Positions 1 to 7,456 of a stretch of 64,000 nt of DNA are shown one piece after another; positions within the stretch are counted from its first letter, which is position 1, and every line of letters starts with the position of its first letter. The notes under the pieces were generated by a model, which saw only the letters and a list, made by a program, of their open reading frames with translations, did not search any database and was not told the origin of the DNA. Source of the DNA: UMGS1889 sp900556055 (GTDB lineage: Bacteria; Bacillota; Clostridia; Oscillospirales; Ruminococcaceae); the NCBI GenBank assembly GCA_902463265.1, contig CABQEV010000002.1, forward strand, positions 1 to 64,000, read 5' to 3'. The position numbers and the translations under genes were made by a program.

Positions 1-76
1 TAAATTCTAAATGTTTTTTCCTTTTTTGGCTGTCTACTTGACGGGGGGCGATTCATAAATAAAGACGGGAAAATTT

Positions 77-1444
77 TTATCTGTCGGAAAGAGCAATATA
101 TTCTCTCTGCGGCTGAACGTTTTTGTAAGCGGGACGGATGATCTTTCCGCAGTTGATAAGCTCCTCAATGCGGTGAGCCGACCAGCCTGAAATTCTTGCG
201 ATAGCGAAAAGCGGGGTATAAAGCTCTGTCGGGAGATTGAGCATACTGTAAACAAATCCGCTGTAAAAATCGATATTGGCGCTTACGCCCTTGTAAATGC
301 GGCGCTCCTTGGCGATGACTTCCTTTGCAAGTCGCTCGACAGACGAATAAAGTGCATACTCCTTTTCCATATGCTTTTCGATCGAAAGCTTTTCGACAAA
401 CTGCTTGAATATTTTTGCTCTCGGGTCGGATATGGAATAAACAGCGTGTCCCATTCCGTAGATAAGACCGGATCTGTCAAATGCTTCCTTATGCAGCAGC
501 TTTACAAGATAGTCGGAAATCATTTCATCGTCTGTCCAGTCGGATACATTTGCCATTATATCCTCAAACATATTGACGACCTTGATATTTGCGCCGCCGT
601 GCTTAGGACCTTTAAGGGAACTGAGTGCTGCGGTTATTGCGGAATATGTATCCGTTCCCGATGATGTTACAACGTGGGTAGTAAAGGTCGAGTTGTTTCC
701 GCCGCCGTGTTCAGCATGGAGAACAAGGGCAAGGTCGAGTATTTTAGCTTCAAGCTCGGTATATTCGCTGTCGGGGCGGAGCAGGTGAAGGATATTTTCA
801 GCAGTCGAAAGCTCGGGCTTAGGCTGATGTATGAACAGGCTCTCCTTATCGAGATAGTAGCTCTTCGCCTGATAACCGTAAACGGCAAGCAGCGGGAAAA
901 GTGCGATAAGCTCGACGGACTGGCGGAGAACATTCGGTATTGAGATATCGTTCGGCGCATCGTCGTATGCATAAAGCGTCAGAACACCTCTTGCAAGGTT
1001 GTTCATAATGTCCTTGCTGGGGGATTTCATCATAACGTCGCGGACAAATGTAGTCGGGAGCGTTCTGAAATCTGAGATAAGTTTATTGAAATCGGAAAGT
1101 TCCTCTTTAGTCGGGAGCTGACCGAAAAGCAGCAGATAAGTAGCCTCTTCAAAGCCGAAGCGGTTATCCTTGACAAAGCCGTTTACGAGGTCATTTATGT
1201 TGATTCCTCTGTAATAAAGCTCACCGTCGCACTGTACGGTTTCTCCGTTTACTGCCTTCGATGAGATGATCTCGGAAATTTCGGTAAGACCTGTAAGAAC
1301 ACCTTTTCCGTTGATGTCACGCAGACCTCTTTTTACATCATATTCGGCATAGAGAGCGGGGTCGATATTGTTGTTTGCCACACAAAGTCCCGCCAGATCT
1401 TCTATCTGCGGAGTGACATGAGAAAAGTTGTAGTTAAAAGCCAT
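77..1444 (-). CDS. gltA: Citrate synthase
   Basis: The 455-residue product condenses acetyl-CoA and oxaloacetate to citrate in the cytoplasm. The family histidines are visible in HAEHGGGNN and GPKHGGAN, and the late aspartate in NIDFYSG, so all three catalytic positions appear present. The length is slightly above the 370-440 typical of bacterial enzymes because of an N-terminal extension of about 60 residues before the first conserved block. The start ATG follows GAAAGGAAAGTG on the minus strand. It stands alone; no aconitase or isocitrate dehydrogenase gene lies next to it in the window. In an anaerobe this would feed 2-oxoglutarate and glutamate synthesis, which is inference. A 2-methylcitrate synthase cannot be excluded from sequence alone. 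Confidence 0.93.
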   Translation of the reverse strand: MAFNYNFSHVTPQIEDLAGLCVANNNIDPALYAEYDVKRGLRDINGKGVLTGLTEISEIISSKAVNGETVQCDGELYYRGININDLVNGFVKDNRFGFEEATYLLLFGQLPTKEELSDFNKLISDFRTLPTTFVRDVMMKSPSKDIMNNLARGVLTLYAYDDAPNDISIPNVLRQSVELIALFPLLAVYGYQAKSYYLDKESLFIHQPKPELSTAENILHLLRPDSEYTELEAKILDLALVLHAEHGGGNNSTFTTHVVTSSGTDTYSAITAALSSLKGPKHGGANIKVVNMFEDIMANVSDWTDDEMISDYLVKLLHKEAFDRSGLIYGMGHAVYSISDPRAKIFKQFVEKLSIEKHMEKEYALYSSVERLAKEVIAKERRIYKGVSANIDFYSGFVYSMLNLPTELYTPLFAIARISGWSAHRIEELINCGKIIRPAYKNVQPQREYIALSDR

Positions 1445-1495
1445 ATGATCACTTTCCTTTCATTTTAATTTGTTCAATATAGAACTATACTCACT

Positions 1496-1524
1496 ATTTT
1501 AACATATTTTTTGAATAAATGCAA
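1496..1524 (-). promoter_or_regulatory. Probable promoter of the citrate synthase gene
   Basis: On the minus strand TTGCAT (1519-1524) and TAAAAT (1496-1501) are 17 bases apart, with a TG one base upstream of the -10 box. The box lies about 55 bases before the start codon. Confidence 0.55.
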
Positions 1525-1605
1525 TAGACATTGTGAAAATTTCATCAGATTATCACAGATGATACAACATATCTTCACCGCAATAAATAAAAAAAGAAAA
1601 AAGCC

Positions 1606-1634
1606 TTGACAATTCACATTTTACGTGATATGCT
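1606..1634 (+). promoter_or_regulatory. Extended -10 promoter of the ABC exporter leader
   Basis: A perfect TTGACA (1606-1611) stands 17 bases upstream of TGaTATGCT (1626-1634), an extended -10 element. Transcription would start near 1641, about 28 bases before the leader-peptide ATG. Confidence 0.65.
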
Positions 1635-1668
1635 GATAAAAGTAATTTACGGAAAGGGGTGAACAGTT

Positions 1669-1722
1669 ATGACAAATATTATTTTACGCAATCGGAAGAC
1701 TGTTCACATTTTCGGCTTGTAA
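1669..1722 (+). CDS. Leader peptide of 17 codons upstream of the ABC exporter
   Basis: An ATG at 1669 preceded by GGAAAGGGG (1651-1659) opens a 17-codon frame reading MTNIILRNRKTVHIFGL. It lies between a strong promoter and an intrinsic terminator, directly upstream of two ABC exporter genes. The RNA shows competing pairings: GTGAACAGT (1659-1667) is the exact inverted repeat of ACTGTTCAC (1699-1707), while GTTCACATT (1702-1710), at the 3' end of the leader frame, is the exact inverted repeat of AATGTGAAC (1799-1807) just before the exporter's ribosome binding site. In Bacillus subtilis the bmrCD exporter is controlled by the leader peptide BmrB through ribosome stalling. The same logic is inferred here from layout only; the peptide itself is not one I recognise. 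Confidence 0.6.
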   Translation: MTNIILRNRKTVHIFGL

Positions 1723-1743
1723 CGCTCTTGAAATATGTGTATG

Positions 1744-1780
1744 AAGCTCTTTCGACCATTTCGGAAGAGCTTTTTTATTT
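1744..1780 (+). terminator. Attenuator terminator before the ABC exporter
   Basis: AAGCTCTT (1744-1751) pairs with AAGAGCTT (1765-1772) and is followed by a T-rich run. It sits after the leader peptide and 45 bases before the exporter start, so it would stop transcription unless overridden. The upstream GCTCTT at 1723-1728 can compete for the same 3' arm. Confidence 0.65.
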
Positions 1781-1824
1781 TAGCGTTATGGCAGGATAAT
1801 GTGAACTGTTTAAGGGGGATCTGA

Positions 1825-3726
1825 ATGGGTATATTTACAGGATCAAAGAAAAAAGAGGACGCCGATGCAGATGAATTTCACAGGGAATACGGCGTTTTCA
1901 GCAATGTCGGGTACATATTTAAAGCATTTGCGAGGTACAGAAAATCGCTGATATTCTATCTTGCGGCAGGCAGTATCGCAGGCGCATCGATGTCGTATAT
2001 CTGGAGTTTTATCGGAAAGCTTGTCATTGACATGATCGAACGTCAGGCAAAATCTCCGTCAGCCGATATTATGCCGCTGCTGAAGCTTGTTGCGCTGACA
2101 TCGGTGATAGAAGTATTTTTCATGTGGCTGAATACGCTGTCGTCAACAAAGCTTAATGTCGGATTTCTGTATGTCCGCATGATGCTTTGCAAAGAGCGTA
2201 TCGCCAAAACGCTTTCGATGGAATATGAAACGCTTGAAACGCCTGATATGCTTGACCGTCTGCAAAAGGCAAAGCGTGCGACAGACGGCGACTGGCAGGG
2301 CGTTCAGGGCATGATGACGTATATGCAGACCATGCTTACTTATGTTGTTTCGGTCATCACGGCGACAGTCATAATGGTAACGTTCGATGTGCGCCTTATA
2401 CCCGTCATACTGGTGCTGGCACTTATCCAGTTTGCGTTTTTCGAGCATATCCGCAAGAAAGACAAAAGGGAAATGTGGGACGCAATGATGCCCTACTGGC
2501 GCAAGATGGAATACATGGAAACGGTATCCACGGATTTTTCGTATGCGAAGGATATAAGGCTTTTCGGCATGAGAAATTTTCTCGGCAAACGGCAGAAAGA
2601 GGTCTACGATGTGGAGCTTTCGCATTGGAGAAGATCACGTCAGTACTGGATATACAACTCGATATTTTCTCATGCCATGCTTTTTCTTCAGAACGGGATC
2701 GTGATTGTCTGGCTGATATACAGCGTTCTGAACAGGGGACTTTCCATCGGTGATTTCACGCTGTATTTTGCAAGCGCATCGGGATTTTCGAGTGCTGTCA
2801 ATCAGATACTTGCGTCGGTATCCGCATTAAAGGAAAGATCTGCGCAGACGGACGATTTCCGCAGCTTTATGGATATCCCGTCAGCGGACAGCGGAAAGAA
2901 AACCGTGCCTGTACCGAAGTCGGACAGATACACGATCGAGTTCCGCAACGTTTCGTTCCGATACAAGGGACAGGAAAATTATGCGCTGAAAAACATCAGC
3001 ATAACTATACCGGCGGGCGAAAAGCTTGCAGTCGTGGGACTGAACGGTGCGGGAAAAACGACATTTGTTAAGCTTATGCTCCGTCTTTACGATGTCACCG
3101 AGGGACAGATACTTTTGAACGGAACTGACATAAGGGAGTTTGACAGGACGGAATATTTCAGTCTTTTTGCGCCCGCTTTTCAGGACGTAATGGTATTTGC
3201 ATTCCCGATGTGCGAGAATGTTTCCATGAAGGAGCCGTTCAATACCGACAAGGAAAAAGCCGAAAAGATGCTCAGAAAAGCAGGGCTTGGCGAGAAGATC
3301 GACAGCCTTGAAAAGGGCGTTGAAACGGAGCTTCTGAAGGTGCTTTACGATGACGGCATCGACCTTTCGGGCGGCGAAAGGCAGAAGCTTGCGCTGGCGA
3401 GGGCGCTTTACAAGGAAGCTGAAATCATCGTACTCGATGAGCCGACTGCGGCACTCGATGCTCTTGCGGAATACCGTCTGTATCAGAATTTTGACGGAAT
3501 GACAGGCAGCAAGACCGCAGTTTACATTTCCCACAGGCTTTCGTCAACACGCTTCTGCGACAGGATAGCTATGTTTGCGCACGGCGAGATGGTCGAAACG
3601 GGAACGCATGATGAGCTTATGGAAAAGAACGGCGAATATGCGGAAATGTTCCGTGTTCAGGCTCAGTATTATGTTGAGGACAAGGACATCATTGAGGAAA
3701 TGGAGGCGGTCTGCGATGGCGAATAA
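1825..3726 (+). CDS. ABC exporter half-transporter, subunit 1
   Basis: The 633-residue protein has an N-terminal transmembrane domain (about residues 40-330) fused to a C-terminal ATPase. The ATPase shows Walker A GLNGAGKTT (about 403), the signature LSGGE (about 514), Walker B IIVLDEP with its catalytic glutamate (about 535) and the switch ISHR (about 570). The start follows AAGGGGGATCTGA. The next gene overlaps it by 11 bases and encodes a similar half-transporter, so the two probably form a heterodimer in the membrane. The substrate is unknown; drug, antibiotic or peptide export fits the leader-peptide arrangement upstream, by analogy with BmrCD and LmrCD. Both subunits appear to keep complete ATPase motifs, unlike classical heterodimers with one degenerate site. 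Confidence 0.85.
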   Translation: MGIFTGSKKKEDADADEFHREYGVFSNVGYIFKAFARYRKSLIFYLAAGSIAGASMSYIWSFIGKLVIDMIERQAKSPSADIMPLLKLVALTSVIEVFFMWLNTLSSTKLNVGFLYVRMMLCKERIAKTLSMEYETLETPDMLDRLQKAKRATDGDWQGVQGMMTYMQTMLTYVVSVITATVIMVTFDVRLIPVILVLALIQFAFFEHIRKKDKREMWDAMMPYWRKMEYMETVSTDFSYAKDIRLFGMRNFLGKRQKEVYDVELSHWRRSRQYWIYNSIFSHAMLFLQNGIVIVWLIYSVLNRGLSIGDFTLYFASASGFSSAVNQILASVSALKERSAQTDDFRSFMDIPSADSGKKTVPVPKSDRYTIEFRNVSFRYKGQENYALKNISITIPAGEKLAVVGLNGAGKTTFVKLMLRLYDVTEGQILLNGTDIREFDRTEYFSLFAPAFQDVMVFAFPMCENVSMKEPFNTDKEKAEKMLRKAGLGEKIDSLEKGVETELLKVLYDDGIDLSGGERQKLALARALYKEAEIIVLDEPTAALDALAEYRLYQNFDGMTGSKTAVYISHRLSSTRFCDRIAMFAHGEMVETGTHDELMEKNGEYAEMFRVQAQYYVEDKDIIEEMEAVCDGE

Positions 3727-5509
3727 AAACGGCGAAAAAAGCAAGGTCGTCAGGGTAATAAAATACTTTTTTCCCGATGCATGGAAAAAATCCAAATCAT
3801 ACTTTTTCCTTTCGGTGCTGAATGTTATCATCGGTGCGGCAGTGCCTTTTTCGGATATTATCATGCTGCCGCTGCTTATAGATTCGCTGCTTGCGGAGGA
3901 GAAAAACATTCCGCTGATATTTACATACGGCATTGTGATGGCTGCGGCAAATATTATTCTCGGAATGCTTAACAGCGTGCTTAATGTTCAGCTTGATAAA
4001 TATGCGGATCTTTTTCTGAATGAAACATCGGTCGATATTTCGCAGCGCTGTATGCAGATAGATTTTGCGCTGACGGAAAACAAGAAAGCTCTTGAGCAGA
4101 TCCAGAAGGCAAGGGAGGGACTGAATTATTCCGGAGGCGTTCACGAGATCGCAAAGGCGTTTTTCAGCATAATCTCAAACGGCATCAGGATATTCGGAAG
4201 TATCGCCGTAATGGTCATAAATGCGCCGCTTATGCTTGTTATTATCGGAATTCTGCTTATTTTAAGCTCGGTAATAAACCGGAAGAAAAATGCACTTGAT
4301 GTAAAATATTTCACTGAAATGGCGGATAAAAACCGCATTTACGATCATATCCTCTGGGAGATGGAGGATTTCCGTTACGGAAAGGATATCCGCCTTTACG
4401 GAGCTTGCGGAATGATGCTCGAAAAAGCATCGCAGCAGATAAAAAAGCTGAACGATTACGAGCAGGAAAACAGTGACCGTAAGTTTCCGCTGAATATCCT
4501 CGATATGCTTGTGAATGTTCTGCGTGATTTCGGAACGTATCTCTATCTTGGATCCATTGCGATCGCAGGCAGAATAACGATCGGTGTTTTCTCGCAGCTC
4601 CTTACGGCGGGAGGCGTTCTTCACAGTTCTCTCCAGGCAATGATATTCGGATTTCAGGACATCGAAAAGCGCAGCAGCTATGCGTATGAGATAGTGAAAT
4701 TCATGGAATATCCGCCGTATATGGAAAAGGGCGAAAGGAAGATAGAAAACCTTGACGGCGGTCACACGATAGAATTCAGAAACGTCGGATTTTCATATCC
4801 CGGAACAGGCGTGAAGGTGCTTGACAATGTTTCGATAACCCTGCACAGCGGCGAAAAGCTTTCCGTTGTGGGACTGAACGGTGCGGGAAAAACGACGTTC
4901 ATAAAGCTTCTCTGCCGTCTTTACGATGCTGACAGCGGCGAGATACTTCTTGACGGCGTGAATATCAGGGAATATGATTACGATGAATATATGAAGCTGT
5001 TTTCGGTCGTATTTCAGGATTTCCGTCTGCTTGCATTCTCGGTCGATGACAACATTCTTCTCGGCAGATCTGAGCCGCTCGAAACGGTGGACGGTCTGCT
5101 TGAAAAGGTCGGACTTGACGAAAAGGTTAAGTCGCTCCCGAATGGTCATGACACTATGATGTTCAAGCAGTTTGACAAGGAGGGCGTGGAGCTTTCGGGA
5201 GGCGAGCAGCAGAAGCTTGCGATAGCGAGAGCACTCTATAAAAATGCGCCAGTTGTCATACTTGATGAGCCGACGGCGGCACTTGATCCCGTGGCGGAAT
5301 ATGAGATATACAAGCGGTTTGATGAGCTTGTCGGCGGCAAAACTGCGGTCTATATTTCCCACAGGCTTTCAAGCTGCAAATTCTGCGACAGGATAGCGGT
5401 TTTCTCCGAAGGTACGATAAAGGAATACGGCACGCATGATGAGCTTCTCCGCAAAAAAGACGGTATCTATTCGGAAATGTTCACGGCTCAGGCACAATAC
5501 TACATATAA
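3716..5509 (+). CDS. ABC exporter half-transporter, subunit 2
   Basis: The 597-residue protein is a second transmembrane-plus-ATPase half-transporter. The start at 3716 (MANKNG) was chosen because GGAGG lies just upstream and the frame overlaps the end of subunit 1 by only 11 bases; a longer frame from 3575 would run deep inside the first gene. The ATPase has GLNGAGKTT, LSGGEQQK, VVILDEP and ISHR, all intact. Sequence similarity to subunit 1 runs through the whole ATPase domain, indicating an old tandem duplication. Translational coupling should keep the two subunits equimolar. The substrate cannot be told from sequence. Confidence 0.85.
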   Translation: MANKNGEKSKVVRVIKYFFPDAWKKSKSYFFLSVLNVIIGAAVPFSDIIMLPLLIDSLLAEEKNIPLIFTYGIVMAAANIILGMLNSVLNVQLDKYADLFLNETSVDISQRCMQIDFALTENKKALEQIQKAREGLNYSGGVHEIAKAFFSIISNGIRIFGSIAVMVINAPLMLVIIGILLILSSVINRKKNALDVKYFTEMADKNRIYDHILWEMEDFRYGKDIRLYGACGMMLEKASQQIKKLNDYEQENSDRKFPLNILDMLVNVLRDFGTYLYLGSIAIAGRITIGVFSQLLTAGGVLHSSLQAMIFGFQDIEKRSSYAYEIVKFMEYPPYMEKGERKIENLDGGHTIEFRNVGFSYPGTGVKVLDNVSITLHSGEKLSVVGLNGAGKTTFIKLLCRLYDADSGEILLDGVNIREYDYDEYMKLFSVVFQDFRLLAFSVDDNILLGRSEPLETVDGLLEKVGLDEKVKSLPNGHDTMMFKQFDKEGVELSGGEQQKLAIARALYKNAPVVILDEPTAALDPVAEYEIYKRFDELVGGKTAVYISHRLSSCKFCDRIAVFSEGTIKEYGTHDELLRKKDGIYSEMFTAQAQYYI

Positions 5510-5511
5510 AA

Positions 5512-5548
5512 AATACGGTGTATCATAATGAAATGATGCACCGTATTT
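5512..5548. terminator. Shared terminator between convergent genes
   Basis: AATACGGTG plus ATCA pairs with TGAT plus CACCGTATT around a short loop, with A and T runs on both flanks. It can serve the ABC genes and the convergent unknown gene. Confidence 0.75.
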
Positions 5549-6024
5549 TATTGTGACTTTTTCTTTTTGTAATCTCTGCTTTTGAGATATTCATTGCGTG
5601 CGCTGACAAGCTGATTTACCCTTGCGATACCGCTGCCTGCGTCTGGATTTCCTTTGCCTGCGGACATTATCGAGCAGAAGCTTGTCATTCTTGCTTCGGA
5701 TTTTGTCCTTGAATTTTTCATGCGTCTTTCAAGCGCCGCACGTTCGTACATCGTGCTTTTTATACGCTGACAGGCATCGGGCGAATGCTTTTCGAGATAT
5801 TTCATCTCGCAGAACGAAAGCTTTTTTCCCGAGTTGAATTTGTATATGATCGAATTTGATTTCGTATGCGGATTATTGTCGGAGAGCATGAACAGGTCAC
5901 GCAGAGGTTCGTATTTCTTTTTTATTTCCGCCGACGGATCATCGGCAGTATTTTTCTCTTTTGATGCGGTCGGTTTCAGAGCTGACAATTCAGTTTCGCT
6001 GAGCTTTGTTCGCTGTATTTCCAT
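5548..6024 (-). CDS. Hypothetical protein, 158 residues, basic C-terminus
   Basis: I do not recognise this protein. It is hydrophilic, has no signal peptide or membrane span, and ends in a lysine-rich tail (RDYKKKKSQ). The middle (about residues 35-110) looks helical and charged, with a stretch resembling KKLSFCEMKYLEKHSPD. The start at 6024 was preferred because GGGGTG lies six bases upstream; GTG (6033) and ATG (6030) in the same frame are too close to that site. It is a single gene converging on the ABC operon. A short cytoplasmic, possibly nucleic-acid-associated protein is a guess based only on charge. Confidence 0.6.
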   Translation of the reverse strand: MEIQRTKLSETELSALKPTASKEKNTADDPSAEIKKKYEPLRDLFMLSDNNPHTKSNSIIYKFNSGKKLSFCEMKYLEKHSPDACQRIKSTMYERAALERRMKNSRTKSEARMTSFCSIMSAGKGNPDAGSGIARVNQLVSARNEYLKSRDYKKKKSQ

Positions 6025-6213
6025 GATCATCACCCCGGATATTATGAAATGATAAATTCGTTTGCTGTTGTTTCCTTAATGTTATGTGTTAATTTATATA
6101 TCGGCATATTACAGAAAATCTTTAATGTCAAAAAGTCTTTGATGCAGATTATTTTTTTTGTGATATTCGACGTTTTTGACCGTATACTATTTAAAAATCA
6201 CGAAAAAAGGTGT

Positions 6214-6321
6214 ATAATACTAAAAACACATTGAATTATGGGAATCTCTCGCCGCAAAACCGCATATATCAAAGCTTTTGCGGCGATTTCTTCTCCATAA
6301 TTCTAATGGTTTTTATTATAA
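6214..6321. repeat. 108-bp palindromic interspersed repeat, copy 1
   Basis: This segment is identical at all but two positions (6228 and 6310) to 22304-22411. It is an imperfect inverted repeat: the two ends carry AATTATGG and CCATAATT, with TCGCCGCAAAA pairing with TTTTGCGGCGA inside, so it can fold into one long hairpin. It encodes nothing. It lies in the 342-bp gap between the divergent genes at 6024 and 6367. The right end, TATTATAATT, creates a TATAAT at 6317-6322 that may act as a -10 box for lrgA. The form is that of a miniature inverted-repeat transposable element, or a REP-like repeat. Confidence 0.85.
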
Positions 6322-6366
6322 TTCAAATAAAGAAAATCTGATCAAAATCAAAAGGAAATGAGAAAA

Positions 6367-6768
6367 ATGAAGCTGATAAAACAGTTTGCCATCATATGCG
6401 CCGTATGCTTTGCGGGCGGTGTGCTGGCTGAATTTATCCCTCTGCCGTCAACCATACTTGCCATGGCGATCATGCTGATACTTCTTGCGGCAAAGATCAT
6501 AAAGGTCGAAAGCATATCGGAAGCGTCGGGATTTATCCTCGGAAATATGGCAATGTTTTTTATCCCCGCAAATGTGAGCATTCTCGAAAAGCTTGACTAT
6601 ATGACGGGAAATATCCTGAAGCTGATACTTGTCTGCATAATAACGACGGTGATAACATTTGTGGCAGGTGCTTACACTGTCATGGCTGTTTCGGCTTTGC
6701 AGAAGAAATTTGCCGCTTCAAAGGCTGAAAAGGAAAGGAGTGCTGAAAATGCAGGAGATATTGAATAA
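6367..6768 (+). CDS. lrgA: LrgA/CidA family membrane protein
   Basis: The 133-residue product is almost wholly hydrophobic, with four predicted membrane spans, and matches the CidA/LrgA family: AGGVLAEFIPLPSTILAMAI near the start, then a glycine- and proline-bearing loop IPANVSI. Family members act with LrgB and have been tied to murein hydrolase export and, more recently, to pyruvate uptake in Bacillus. The start at 6367 is preferred over 6358, because AAAGGA at 6352 is only two bases from the first ATG. It overlaps lrgB by 20 bases, so the two are cotranslated. The C-terminal 25 residues are charged and cytoplasmic. Confidence 0.85.
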   Translation: MKLIKQFAIICAVCFAGGVLAEFIPLPSTILAMAIMLILLAAKIIKVESISEASGFILGNMAMFFIPANVSILEKLDYMTGNILKLILVCIITTVITFVAGAYTVMAVSALQKKFAASKAEKERSAENAGDIE

Positions 6769-7441
6769 TATTTACAGCTCGCCGTTTTTCGGGCTTTCGC
6801 TGACGATAGGTTCGTATATACTCGGAGTGTTCATCAACAAAAAGCTGAAAACTCCGCTTGCAAATCCGGTGCTTATTGCATCGGCTGTCGTTATTGCTGT
6901 CGTTGTTCTTCTTGACGTTCCGCTTGATGCTTACAGCAAGGGCGGCGACCTTGTTTCGATGTTCCTCGCACCTGCGACAGCTTGTCTTGCGGTAAATATC
7001 TATCGTCAGGCGGAGATACTGAAGAAAAATCTTATACCTGTGCTTGCGGGATGTGCGGTTGCGTGTGCGGCATCCATGGGAAGTGTTTATGTGATGTGCA
7101 GACTTTTCAAGCTTGACGATATCTTCATTGCATCGCTGTTTCCAAAATCGGTCACAACGCCTATTGCAATGGGAATTTCCGAGCAGAACGGCGGCATCGT
7201 TCCCGTAACGGTAGCGGCTGTTATGATAACGGGAATAGTCGGCTGTATGTTCGCACCTTATCTGATAAAGATATTCCATATAAAAAATCCCATTGCAGCG
7301 GGTATCGGCATTGGCAGCTCATGCCATGCGCTCGGAACAACAAAGGCACTTGAACTCGGTGAGACTGAGGGTGCAATGTCGGGCATCGCTATCGGAGTTT
7401 CGGGAATAATCACAACTATATTTGCACTTATAATTTCATGA
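6749..7441 (+). CDS. lrgB: LrgB family membrane protein
   Basis: The 230-residue membrane protein has the LrgB hallmarks: PLANPVLIA near residue 30, SLFPKSVTTPIAM in the middle and GIGSSCHALGTTKALELGE near the end. Five or more hydrophobic spans are evident. The start at 6749 follows AAGGAGTGCTGAAA; the longer frame from 6659 lies inside lrgA and is out of phase with the family. It forms the partner subunit of LrgA. A peptidase gene follows after 15 bases, so the operon probably runs lrgA-lrgB-dipeptidase. Export or uptake of a small acid such as pyruvate is inferred from other species. Confidence 0.88.
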   Translation: MQEILNNIYSSPFFGLSLTIGSYILGVFINKKLKTPLANPVLIASAVVIAVVVLLDVPLDAYSKGGDLVSMFLAPATACLAVNIYRQAEILKKNLIPVLAGCAVACAASMGSVYVMCRLFKLDDIFIASLFPKSVTTPIAMGISEQNGGIVPVTVAAVMITGIVGCMFAPYLIKIFHIKNPIAAGIGIGSSCHALGTTKALELGETEGAMSGIAIGVSGIITTIFALIIS

Positions 7442-7456
7442 AAGGAACGGTCATAA

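Noticed and set aside
1..76. Terminator of the citrate synthase gene
   Set aside because: The 76 bases after the stop show no convincing stem before the window edge.
6049..6234. 61-codon plus-strand frame in the gap before lrgA
   Set aside because: AT-rich, no ribosome binding site, and its end runs into the repeat.
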